From the NCBI GenBank assembly GCA_027492575.1, contig JAPUEM010000149.1:1-34843 (forward strand): 34,843 bases of DNA, in the 5' to 3' direction. A program made the translations under genes and the position numbers. This document shows, piece after piece, positions 1-8,156 of this stretch; position 1 is the first letter of the stretch; each line of letters starts with the position of its first letter. This DNA is from Propionicimonas sp. GTDB taxonomy: Bacteria > Actinomycetota > Actinomycetes > Propionibacteriales > Propionibacteriaceae. The notes beneath the pieces were generated by a model that made no database searches, was not told the DNA's origin, and worked only from the letters and a program-made list of their open reading frames with translations.

Positions 1-357
1 CTCCCGGTAGATGGCGAGTTCCTCGTCGAGGCTCGACGCGACCAGCAGGGAGAGCGCGACGTGCTTGCCCTGCAGCCCGGCCTGCAGCCCGGCGATGAGA
101 TCGGCGTAGAAGGTCTCGGTTCCCAGGGAGCGCGCCGGCCGCTTGATGACCAGCCCGACCAGCCCGGCCCGTGCTCCGGTGAGCGCGCGGGCCGCCGAGT
201 TCGGACGCCAGCCCAGTTCCTCGGCCGCGGCCCAGATACGCACCCGGGTCTCGTCGGAGATGCCCGGCTTGCCGTTGAAGGCGTAGGAGACCGCGCTCGT
301 CGAGACCCCGGCGCGACGTGCCACGTCCGCGCTGGTGACCCGACCTGCCCTGCTCAC
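1..357 (-). CDS. LacI-family transcriptional regulator, N-terminal part (runs off left edge)
   Basis: This is the first 119 codons of a LacI/GalR-type repressor; the rest lies beyond the left edge. Reading leftwards from a GTG at 355-357, the protein starts with a helix-turn-helix typical of the family (TSADVARRAGVSTSAVSYAF), then the hinge segment (RPNSAARALTGARAGLVGLV) and the start of the periplasmic-binding-protein-like effector domain. The GTG was chosen because it gives the usual short lead before the HTH; no strong Shine-Dalgarno is visible. The gene is divergent from the sugar-transport operon at 559 and shares with it a region holding a perfect palindrome with the CG centre that LacI-family proteins prefer. 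It is therefore very probably the local repressor, with a sugar as inducer. The effector cannot be read from this fragment. Confidence 0.9.
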   Translation of the reverse strand, partial: MSRAGRVTSADVARRAGVSTSAVSYAFNGKPGISDETRVRIWAAAEELGWRPNSAARALTGARAGLVGLVIKRPARSLGTETFYADLIAGLQAGLQGKHVALSLLVASSLDEELAIYRE

Positions 358-423
358 GCACAGACGATAACGCTCTGGTCACAGTTTCGGAGAATCCGGT
401 AAATCAGACCCCTCACACTATCG

Positions 424-439
424 ACTTAAGCGCTTAAGT
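424..439. promoter_or_regulatory. Perfect 16-bp LacI-type operator palindrome
   Basis: ACTTAAGCGCTTAAGT is identical to its own reverse complement and has the central CG step that LacI/GalR family regulators contact through the hinge helix. It lies between the divergent lacI-type gene and the sugar ABC operon, so it can control both. It stands out as an AT-rich patch in GC-rich surroundings. Binding by the adjacent regulator is inferred. Confidence 0.8.
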
Positions 440-558
440 TCTGTAGCCTCAGCGAGCAATGGCGGGCCCAAACCCCTACCTTGAGCACGCCGACTCGTAA
501 TACTGAAGCGTGTCAGTCACGGCCCGGTGACCGAGACGCCCAAACGAAGGAGTTTGAG

Positions 559-1875
559 ATGGTGCAGAAGCATGTTGCTCGCACGCGGATCGGACGCGGC
601 GTCGCCGTGCTCGCTGCTGTGGGACTTGCCGTCGGACTCGCCGCCTGCGGCAGCCCCGGTGGAACCGGTTCCCCCGCCCCAGGCGCTTCCAGTGAAGCCC
701 CCGGGGCGATCACCGGTGACATCACCCTCCAGACGTGGTCCCTCACGCCCACGTTCCAGGAGTACCTCGACGGCGTCATCGCCGCCTTCGAGAAGGCCAA
801 CCCGGGGACCAAGGTCACCCTCCAGGATCAGCCGGGCGACGGCTACGCCGACAAGGTGCTCACCCAGGCGTCGACCGACACCCTGCCCGATGTGATCAAC
901 CTGCCCCCGGATTTCGCCCTTCCGCTGGCCCAGGTGGGCGTGCTGGACAACCTGGCCGTCTCCGACCCGACGCTCGACCAGGTCTATGTCGCGGGCGCCC
1001 TGGACGCCTTCCGGTTCCCGGGCGTTGACGGCACCTTCGCCTACCCGTGGTACCTCAACACCGACATCAACTACTGGAACTCGAAGTTGATGACCGAGTG
1101 CGGCCTCGATCCGGCCAAGGTCCCGACCACGGACGCGGAACTGTTCGAGCAGGCGAAGACCTACAACCAGACCTGCAAGGACACCTACCTGATGAGCCGC
1201 GCGCCGGGCATCGAGGACTTCGCCCGCGCGGGCGTCCAGGTGATCAACCCCGAGGGCACCGAGTTCACCTTCGCGACCGACCAGTCGGTCGCGGTGATCG
1301 AGCGCTACGTCACGGCCTACCAGGAGGGCCTGCTGCCCGCCGCCGTGCTGAACGACGACTACCTGGGCAACTCCCGGATGTTCACCGAGGGCAAGGTGGG
1401 CTGGTCCACCGGCGGCGCACCGGCGTACACCTCCTTCGTCACCGACAACCCGAGCCTCGACGGCAACATCGTGATCAGCCCCGCGCTCGACATCCCCTCG
1501 CTCTACGTCCAGGGCATCGGCGTCTCCGCGCGCAGCAAGAACATCGCGACGGCCCGTGCCTTCGCCGCGTTCATCACCAACGCCGAGAACCAGAACGCCT
1601 TCGCCAAGATCGTGAGCATCTTCCCCTCCACGCTCGCCTCGGCCGAGGATCCCTTCTTCACCGAGAACGACGGGACGACGGCGAGCGCGGCCAAGGTGCT
1701 CGCGTTCGAGTCGCTGACCAAGGCCAAGTCGCTCATCCCGGTGCAGTTCAACTCCGCGATGGGCACCATCCTGCGTCAGCAGATCTCGCTCGCCATGCGT
1801 GGCGACATTCCGGCGAAGGACGCGCTGGACGCCGCCCAGAAGCAGATCAACCAGATGCTGGCGACCGCCCGGTAG
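559..1875 (+). CDS. Sugar ABC transporter substrate-binding lipoprotein (family 1)
   Basis: A 438-residue extracellular binding protein of the MalE / SBP_bac_1 type that would deliver a sugar or oligosaccharide to the permeases encoded next. The ATG at 559 was chosen because GAAGGAG lies just upstream and the product then opens with a basic n-region, a hydrophobic stretch and a lipobox (LAAC, Cys30). A low-complexity Gly/Ser/Pro/Ala linker follows, as in actinobacterial lipoproteins. The mature part has the family pattern QTWSLTPTFQEY, then AFEKANPGTKVTL. The frame is open further upstream but that extension would destroy the signal peptide. It is followed after 72 bp by the permeases, and the operon carries no ATPase, so a shared MsmK/UgpC-type ATPase elsewhere is likely. 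Linkage to an alpha-mannosidase suggests mannose-containing ligands. Confidence 0.92.
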   Translation: MVQKHVARTRIGRGVAVLAAVGLAVGLAACGSPGGTGSPAPGASSEAPGAITGDITLQTWSLTPTFQEYLDGVIAAFEKANPGTKVTLQDQPGDGYADKVLTQASTDTLPDVINLPPDFALPLAQVGVLDNLAVSDPTLDQVYVAGALDAFRFPGVDGTFAYPWYLNTDINYWNSKLMTECGLDPAKVPTTDAELFEQAKTYNQTCKDTYLMSRAPGIEDFARAGVQVINPEGTEFTFATDQSVAVIERYVTAYQEGLLPAAVLNDDYLGNSRMFTEGKVGWSTGGAPAYTSFVTDNPSLDGNIVISPALDIPSLYVQGIGVSARSKNIATARAFAAFITNAENQNAFAKIVSIFPSTLASAEDPFFTENDGTTASAAKVLAFESLTKAKSLIPVQFNSAMGTILRQQISLAMRGDIPAKDALDAAQKQINQMLATAR

Positions 1876-1947
1876 TCACAGGTCGAGCGGGGTCCTGGCC
1901 GAGGCCGAAACCACGGCCGGGATCCCGCTCACCGGAAGGAGTCCTGG

Positions 1948-2826
1948 ATGAAAGCACATCGTTGGTTCAGCCCGTGGGTGCTGGTGATACCCGCGCTTGC
2001 CTGGCTCTTCGTGTTCACGATCTACCCGTCGTTCAACACGGTCCGCCTGGCCTTCACCGATGCCCGTCCGCTGGGCGGCAACGTGAACTTCGTGGGTACC
2101 GAGAACTTCGCCCGGCTGGCGGAGGATCCCCAGCTGGGGATGGCCCTGGTCAACAGCCTGGTCTTCATGGTGATCTGCCTGCCCCTGCTCACCTTCGGTC
2201 CGCTGCTGCTGGCCGTCCTGGTGGAGAAGCAACTCAGGGGCATCGCGTTCTTCCGCGTCATCTACTACACGCCGGTGATCGCGTCGGCGGTCGTCGTCGG
2301 CCTGATCTGGAGCTGGCTGCTCGACGACCGGGGGATCTTCAACAACATCCTCATGGCGATGAAGTTCATCAGCACCCCGCTGCCCTTCCTCACCGAGCGC
2401 TGGCTGATCATCCTGAGCGCGGTCGCGCTGACCGTGTGGAAGGGGCTCGGCTACTACATGATCATCTACCTGGCCGCCCTGGGGAACATCGGCAAGGATC
2501 TGCACGAGGCGGCCGCCATGGACGGCGCCTCCCCGATCCGCCGCTTCTTCGCGGTGACCGTTCCGGGCGTCCGGGGGACGATGACCCTCATCGCGCTGCT
2601 GATCTGCGTGTCGGCACTGCGAACCTTCTCCGAGATCTACGTGCTGACCGGTGGCACCGGTGGCGCCGGTGGTGAGGCGATGACCCTGGTCATGCTGATC
2701 AAGCAGTACACCTCCGGCTTCTACGGGAACCTCGGCTACGGGTCCGCCCTGTCCATCGTGCTCTTCGCGGTCACCCTGGTGCCGATGGGGCTCATCGCTT
2801 ACGTCAACCGGAGGGCCGAGAAGTGA
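1948..2826 (+). CDS. Sugar ABC transporter permease (MalF/UgpA type)
   Basis: A 292-residue inner-membrane permease of the carbohydrate-uptake-1 family with about six membrane segments. The cytoplasmic EAA loop that contacts the ATPase is clear (EAAAMDGASPIRRFFAVTVP, around residues 188-207). The ATG at 1948 has a good Shine-Dalgarno (GGAAGGAG). The first membrane segment begins almost at once (WVLVIPALAWLFVFTIYPSF). The stop overlaps the start of the next permease (GTGA at 2823-2826), so the two subunits are translationally coupled and probably form a heterodimer. The predicted role is import of the sugar bound by the upstream lipoprotein. Confidence 0.93.
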   Translation: MKAHRWFSPWVLVIPALAWLFVFTIYPSFNTVRLAFTDARPLGGNVNFVGTENFARLAEDPQLGMALVNSLVFMVICLPLLTFGPLLLAVLVEKQLRGIAFFRVIYYTPVIASAVVVGLIWSWLLDDRGIFNNILMAMKFISTPLPFLTERWLIILSAVALTVWKGLGYYMIIYLAALGNIGKDLHEAAAMDGASPIRRFFAVTVPGVRGTMTLIALLICVSALRTFSEIYVLTGGTGGAGGEAMTLVMLIKQYTSGFYGNLGYGSALSIVLFAVTLVPMGLIAYVNRRAEK

Positions 2827-3722
2827 GCACCGTCATGTCGCCGAAGAAGGCCAAGGCAGAGACCATCGCCAAGCGGAAGGGCGCCTTCAGCTTCGGCACG
2901 GTCACCCCGCGGGAGAAGATCGTCCGCTACATCCTGCTGATCGTCATGATGTTCGTGGCGATCGGCCCGTTCCTGTGGCAGTTCTCCACCTCGCTCAAGG
3001 GGGCGGCGGAGGACATCTACACCTCCAGCCTGTCCCTGATCCCGGCCCAGCCGACACTGGACAATTACGTCAAGGTCGGCGAGGCGATCCCGGTCTGGCT
3101 GTACATCGGCAACTCGCTCTTCGTCGCCGCGCTGACCGTGGCCGGCAATGTCATCTTCACCACGATGGCCGGTTTCGCGATCGCCCGGATGAGCTTCCGC
3201 GGCAAGGCCTTCGTCGTGGCCTGCTTCATGGGCGTCCTGATCCTGCCGGGCGAGGCGACGATCGTCGCCCAGTTCGTCACCGTCCGGAACCTCGGGCTCT
3301 CCGACAGCCTGCTCGGCGTCGCGCTACCCGGCATGGTCGGGGCGCTCAACGTCCTGCTGATGTGGAACGCCTTCCGGATCATCCCCAAGGAGATCGACGA
3401 GGCGGCCGTGGTGGACGGGGCCAATGTCTGGCAACGGCTGCGGCTGATCCACCTGCCGGCGGTGCGCGGCACGCTGGCGGTCGTCGCCATCTTCGCCTTC
3501 ATCGGCGCCTGGGACGACTTCCTGTGGCCGTTGATCGTGCTGACCACGCCCGATCGGTTCACCCTCACGATCGGTCTGCAGTACCTGGCCGGGACCTTCT
3601 CCAACAACCAGCGGCTGATCGCCGCCGGCACGATGATCGCGTTCATCCCGATCGCGGTCCTGTTCGCCTCCCTCCAGCGCTTCTTCTTCAAGGGCGTCGA
3701 AGAAGGCGGCGTCAAGGGATGA
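2823..3722 (+). CDS. Sugar ABC transporter permease (MalG/UgpE type)
   Basis: A 299-residue partner permease with about six membrane segments and a MalG-type EAA loop (EAAVVDGANVWQRLRLIHLP, about residues 192-211). The GTG start at 2823 overlaps the previous stop by four bases; an ATG four codons later is an alternative. The basic N-terminal 25 residues (KKAKAETIAKRKG) precede the first membrane helix. Its own stop overlaps the next gene's start as ATGA (3719-3722), so permeases and glycosidase are one tightly coupled transcript. Confidence 0.93.
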   Translation: MSTVMSPKKAKAETIAKRKGAFSFGTVTPREKIVRYILLIVMMFVAIGPFLWQFSTSLKGAAEDIYTSSLSLIPAQPTLDNYVKVGEAIPVWLYIGNSLFVAALTVAGNVIFTTMAGFAIARMSFRGKAFVVACFMGVLILPGEATIVAQFVTVRNLGLSDSLLGVALPGMVGALNVLLMWNAFRIIPKEIDEAAVVDGANVWQRLRLIHLPAVRGTLAVVAIFAFIGAWDDFLWPLIVLTTPDRFTLTIGLQYLAGTFSNNQRLIAAGTMIAFIPIAVLFASLQRFFFKGVEEGGVKG

Positions 3723-4930
3723 GGTTCGGCGTCAACTACACCCCCGCCCAGGGGTGGTTCCACTCCTGGCTGGATCTGGATCGTGCGGCGGTGGCCCGCG
3801 ACTTCGCCCAGATCGCGAGCCTCGGGCTGGACCATGTGCGGATCTTCCCGCTGTGGCCGCTGGTGCAGCCCAACCGGACGCTGATCCGGCCACAGGCGCT
3901 GCACGACCTCCGCGATGTGGTGGACATCGCGGGCGAGGCCGGCCTGGACGTGGGGGTTGACGCCGTTCAGGGGCACCTCTCCAGCTTCGACTTCCTGCCG
4001 AGCTGGCTGCTCACCTGGCACGACCGCAATATGTTCACCGACCCGGACGTGGTCGGCTCGATAGCCGACTACGTCCGGGCGGTGTCCGCCGCGGTCGCCG
4101 ACGCCCCGAACCTCCTGGGGGTGACGATCGGCAACGAGGTCAACCAGTTCGCGGCCAAGCCGCACCCCGATCCGCACCTGGCCACCCCCGACCAGGTCAC
4201 CAGCTGGCTCGAGGTCATGGTCGGGGCGGCTCGGGAGGGCCTGGCCGGGGCGACCCCGCCCGCCGGCGTCACCCACTCGATGTACGACGCCTCCTGGTAC
4301 GACAACCGGCAGCCCTTCCTGCCCGACCACGCCGCGGAACTGGGCGATCTCACCATCACCCACTCGTGGGTCTTCAACGGCTCGGCCCAGCGCCACGGCG
4401 CGCTCGGCTCGGGCTCGGTGCGGCACGCCGAATACCTGCTCCGCCTCTCGGCGGCCTGGCAGCGGGACGCCGCCCGTCCGCTCTGGCTGCAGGAGGTGGG
4501 CGCCCCCACCAACGTGGTCCCGGCCCCCGACGGGCCGGAGTTCCTGGAGCGGACGGTCCGGCACGCCGCGACCGTGCCCGGGTTGTGGGCCATCACCTGG
4601 TGGTGCTCCCATGACGTCTCCCGGAGCCTGGCCGATTTCCCGCCGCTGGAGTACGACCTGGGGCTGTTCACCAGCGACGGCCACCTCAAGCCGACCGGAC
4701 GCCGGCTCGCCGAGCTGGTGGAGCGCCGCGACGAACTCGTGCCGTTGGCTGACGACGGGCCCGCGCTCGTCCTCGACGACTCCGACAGCGCTCTCTACCG
4801 CGCCCAGCTGGGCCCCGGCGGCAGCTTCTTCGAGGCCTGGAACGCCGCCGCCCAGGAGCGTGGCGTCGGCCCTCGGATCGTGCTGCGGAGCCGGCTTTCC
4901 GAGGACGATCGACCGGCCCGCGCCGAGTAG
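3719..4930 (+). CDS. Glycoside hydrolase, GH5-like (clan A) beta-glycosidase
   Basis: A 403-residue cytoplasmic protein (no signal peptide) with the features of a (beta/alpha)8 clan-A glycosidase. The two catalytic carboxylates are visible: a probable acid/base at Glu140 in GVTIGNEVNQF (the NE signature) and a probable nucleophile at Glu259 in LWLQEVGAP. The start ATG at 3719 overlaps the permease stop (ATGA), fixing the N-terminus at MRFGVNYTPAQGWFHSWL. A small beta-rich tail after about residue 330 may be an accessory domain. Being intracellular and coupled to the importer, it probably trims an imported oligosaccharide together with the alpha-mannosidase downstream. Linkage specificity (beta-mannosidic, beta-glucosidic or other) cannot be decided from sequence inspection. 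Confidence 0.8.
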   Translation: MRFGVNYTPAQGWFHSWLDLDRAAVARDFAQIASLGLDHVRIFPLWPLVQPNRTLIRPQALHDLRDVVDIAGEAGLDVGVDAVQGHLSSFDFLPSWLLTWHDRNMFTDPDVVGSIADYVRAVSAAVADAPNLLGVTIGNEVNQFAAKPHPDPHLATPDQVTSWLEVMVGAAREGLAGATPPAGVTHSMYDASWYDNRQPFLPDHAAELGDLTITHSWVFNGSAQRHGALGSGSVRHAEYLLRLSAAWQRDAARPLWLQEVGAPTNVVPAPDGPEFLERTVRHAATVPGLWAITWWCSHDVSRSLADFPPLEYDLGLFTSDGHLKPTGRRLAELVERRDELVPLADDGPALVLDDSDSALYRAQLGPGGSFFEAWNAAAQERGVGPRIVLRSRLSEDDRPARAE

Positions 4931-4978
4931 AGTTTCACCCGTTCCCCTGCATCACCAGCCCCTTCTCCGGAGGAATCC

Positions 4979-7900
4979 GTGCACGACGACATGGAGCTCA
5001 CGCGCGGCCGCGTCCGCCGGGTGCTCACCGAGCGCATCGTCCCCGCCATCCACGGCGCCCGCCTCGCGGCCGAGCTCGACTGGCACCCGCTGGCGGGCGA
5101 GCCGATCCCGCCCGCCGAGGGCCTCGCGCTGGACTACGCGCCCTATCAGGTCGGCACCCCGTGGGGCCCGGCCTGGGGCACCACCTGGTTCCGGGTGCGT
5201 GGCGCGGTGCCGCAGGAGTGGGCCGGGCGGCGGGTGGAGCTGCTCGCCGATCTCGGCTTCGACGTGAACATGACCGGCTTCCAGGCCGAGGCGCTGGTCT
5301 ACCTTCCGGACGGCACCCCGGTGAAGTCGCTCAACCCGCGCAACCAGTACGTCACGATCACCCGGGACGCAGTGGGCGGCGAGCAGGTCGAGCTTTACCT
5401 CGAGGCGGCCTCCAACCCGGTGCTGCTCGACTACCACCCCTTCCTGCCGACGCGGGAGGGAGACATCCTCACCTCCTCGCCACGTCCGCTGTACACCACC
5501 CGCCGGTTCGAGTTCGGCGTCTTCGAGCCCGAGGTCTTCGAACTCGCCGTCGATCTCGACGTGCTGCTGGAACTGCAGGCCGAGCTTCCGGCCGGGCCGC
5601 GGCGGGCCCGGATCCAGCAGGCCCTGGACGACGCCCTCGACGTGCTCGACCTGCAGGACGTCGCCGGCACCGCGGCCCGCAGCCGCGAGCGGCTCGCCGC
5701 CGTCCTCGCGGCGTCCGCGAGTGAATCCGAGCATCGGATCTCCGCCGTCGGGCACGCCCACATCGACTCGGCCTGGCTGTGGCCGGTGCGGGAGACCATC
5801 CGCAAGGCGGCCCGCACCTCGTCCTCGATGGCCGAGCTGATCGGCGACACCGACGACTTCGTCTTCGGCATGTCCAGCGCCCAGCAGTACGCCTGGCTGA
5901 AGGAGCACCGTCCCGAGGTGTACCAGCGGGTCAAGGCCGCCGTGGCCGAGGGCCGCTTCCTGCCGCTGGGCGGCATGTGGGTGGAGAGCGACACGGTGAT
6001 GCCGAGCGGGGAGTCGCTGGTCCGCCAGTTCGTCCACGGCCAGCGCTTCTTCGAGAGTGAGTTCGGCCTGCGTTGCCGCGGCGTCTGGCTGCCGGACAGC
6101 TTCGGCTACTCCCCGGCCCTGCCGCAGCTGATGGCGCGGGCCGGCTTCGAATGGTTCTTCACCCAGAAGATCTCCTGGAACCAGGTCAACGTCTTCCCGC
6201 ACCACAGCTTCCTGTGGGAGGGCATCGACGGCTCGCAGGTCTTCACGCACTTTCCGCCGATGGACACCTACAACGCCCAGCTCTCCGGCGCCGAGATCGC
6301 GAAGGCGTCGCGGCAGTTCCGTGAGGCGCGGGTGGCCACCGGTTCGATCGCCCCGGTCGGCTGGGGGGACGGCGGCGGTGGCACCACCCGGGAGATGGTC
6401 GGACGCGCCGCGCGCCTGCGCGACCTCGAGGGCAGCGCCCGCGTCCACTGGGAGCACCCGGACGCCTTCTTCGAGCGCGCCATGGCCGAGCTGACCGATC
6501 CGGCCGTGTGGGTGGGCGAGCTCTACCTCGAACTGCACCGGGCGACCCTCACCTCGCAGCACCGCACCAAGCAGGGCAACCGCCGCTGTGAGTGGCTGCT
6601 GACCGAGGCCGAGCTGTGGTCGGCCCAGGCCGCCCTCGATGCCGGCTACGACTTCCCCTACGACGAGCTCAAGGCCTTGTGGGAGCAGGTTCTGCTGCTG
6701 CAGTTCCACGACATCCTGCCCGGGACCTCCATCGCCTGGGTGCATCGCGAGGCCGTCGCCGAGTACGAACGCGTCGCAGCCGCGGCGGGGCGGTTGATCG
6801 AGCGGGCGCTGGCCGTGCTGGTCGGCGAAGGGCAGCAGGAGATCGTGGCGAACCCGGCTCCGTTCGGTCGCGGCGTCGTCCCGGCCGGTGGGGCCGTCGT
6901 CCGCTCTTCGCTCGCCGCCGACGTGTTGCCGGTCACGCTCACCAGCGGTGAGGCCGGATATGAGCTCGCCAACGGCCTGATCGAGGTGCACCTCTCCTGG
7001 GCGGGGACGGTCACCTCCGCCCGCGATCTGGCCACCGGGCACGACGTCATCGCCCCGGGCGCCGAGGGCAACCTCTTCCAGCTGCACCAGGACTTCCCGA
7101 ACATGTGGGACGCCTGGGACGTGGATCGCCACTACCGCGCGATGATGACCGTGCTGCGCGAGGACGCCTCGCTCAGCGGCGAACTGGTGGACGGCCGCGC
7201 CGTCCTGACGCTGGAGCGGCCGTTCTCGGCTTCGCACCTGACCCAGCGGATCGTCCTGGAGCCCGGTTCGCGGACGCTCCGGTTCGAGACCGAGGTCGAC
7301 TGGCACGAGGCCGAGAAGTTCCTCAAGGTCGCCTTCCCGCTCGACATCCGCGCCGACCACACCCTGGCCGAGACCCAGTTCGGCTACCAGCGGCGGGCCA
7401 CCCACACGAACACGAGCTGGGAGGCGGCCAAGTTCGAGGTCTCGATGCACCGCTACGTCCTCGCGGCGGAGGAGTCCGCGCCCGGGGCGCCGGTCGGAGC
7501 GGCGCTGGTCAACGACTCGCTCTACGGCCACGACGTCACCCGCCAGGTCGACGGCGCCGACGTCACCACCACCGTCCGGCTCTCGCTGCTGCGCGCCCCG
7601 CGCTTCCCCGACCCCGAGACCGACCAGGGCCGCCAGACCATGACCTACGGCCTGGTCGTGGGCGCGGACGTCGCTGCCGCGACCGCCGCCGGCTGGCTGC
7701 TCAACTCCCCGGAGCGGGTCGTCACCGGCGATCACGGGGTCGAGCCGTTGGTGGTCGTGTCGGGTGACGGGATCGTCGTGTCGAACGTCACGCTCGCCCA
7801 CGACCGCTCCGGCGATCTGGTGGTGCGGGTCTACGAGTCCCTCGGACGCCGCACCCGCGGCACCCTCACCGTCCGCGGCGACTTCGCCTCGGCCGACACC

Positions 7901-8044
7901 GTCTCGCTGCTGGAGGATCCGCTGGAACCGGCCGGGGCCGACCTGGCCGACGGCCGGGCGGTCGTCCCGCTGACCCTGCGCCCCTTCGAGGTGCGGACGC
8001 TGCGCTTCGTCCGCAACCCCGACAAGCTCGCCCGGATTGGCTAG
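4979..8044 (+). CDS. Alpha-mannosidase, glycoside hydrolase family 38
   Basis: A 1021-residue GH38 enzyme hydrolysing alpha-mannosidic linkages. The zinc-site signature HAHIDSAWLW is at residues 259-268 (His259/His261/Asp263). The catalytic nucleophile is probably Asp373 in GVWLPDSFGYS. A further conserved His577 lies in LLQFHDILPGTSI. Order of domains: an N-terminal accessory beta domain (about 1-240), the catalytic barrel, the mid three-helix region (about 500-620) and a C-terminal beta-sandwich. This length and layout match the bacterial/vacuolar class II mannosidases. The GTG at 4979 follows a GGAGG; an ATG four codons later is possible. There is no signal peptide, so it acts on imported substrate. 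It is the last gene of the LacI-controlled operon. Confidence 0.95.
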   Translation: MHDDMELTRGRVRRVLTERIVPAIHGARLAAELDWHPLAGEPIPPAEGLALDYAPYQVGTPWGPAWGTTWFRVRGAVPQEWAGRRVELLADLGFDVNMTGFQAEALVYLPDGTPVKSLNPRNQYVTITRDAVGGEQVELYLEAASNPVLLDYHPFLPTREGDILTSSPRPLYTTRRFEFGVFEPEVFELAVDLDVLLELQAELPAGPRRARIQQALDDALDVLDLQDVAGTAARSRERLAAVLAASASESEHRISAVGHAHIDSAWLWPVRETIRKAARTSSSMAELIGDTDDFVFGMSSAQQYAWLKEHRPEVYQRVKAAVAEGRFLPLGGMWVESDTVMPSGESLVRQFVHGQRFFESEFGLRCRGVWLPDSFGYSPALPQLMARAGFEWFFTQKISWNQVNVFPHHSFLWEGIDGSQVFTHFPPMDTYNAQLSGAEIAKASRQFREARVATGSIAPVGWGDGGGGTTREMVGRAARLRDLEGSARVHWEHPDAFFERAMAELTDPAVWVGELYLELHRATLTSQHRTKQGNRRCEWLLTEAELWSAQAALDAGYDFPYDELKALWEQVLLLQFHDILPGTSIAWVHREAVAEYERVAAAAGRLIERALAVLVGEGQQEIVANPAPFGRGVVPAGGAVVRSSLAADVLPVTLTSGEAGYELANGLIEVHLSWAGTVTSARDLATGHDVIAPGAEGNLFQLHQDFPNMWDAWDVDRHYRAMMTVLREDASLSGELVDGRAVLTLERPFSASHLTQRIVLEPGSRTLRFETEVDWHEAEKFLKVAFPLDIRADHTLAETQFGYQRRATHTNTSWEAAKFEVSMHRYVLAAEESAPGAPVGAALVNDSLYGHDVTRQVDGADVTTTVRLSLLRAPRFPDPETDQGRQTMTYGLVVGADVAAATAAGWLLNSPERVVTGDHGVEPLVVVSGDGIVVSNVTLAHDRSGDLVVRVYESLGRRTRGTLTVRGDFASADTVSLLEDPLEPAGADLADGRAVVPLTLRPFEVRTLRFVRNPDKLARIG

Positions 8045-8156
8045 GTCGCAGAACAAACCTCCCTCCAGACCGCCTCAGCGGGCCTCGCTCGGCCCGTTGC
8101 GGCAGATCTCGGGGTAGATCCGTCCAGTCGTGCTGGCCCGGGGGTACGCTGCCGGA

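Noticed and set aside
481-558. N-terminal extension of the sugar-binding lipoprotein
   Set aside because: The extension would place 26 hydrophilic residues before the signal peptide; the internal ATG at 559 has the Shine-Dalgarno.
4952-8056. Very long open frame on the minus strand opposite the alpha-mannosidase
   Set aside because: It mirrors GH38 codons in GC-rich DNA; the plus-strand frame has complete catalytic motifs and a ribosome-binding site.
8041-8130. Possible terminator after the mannosidase
   Set aside because: No stem with a credible loop and T-tract could be found by eye in this short gap.
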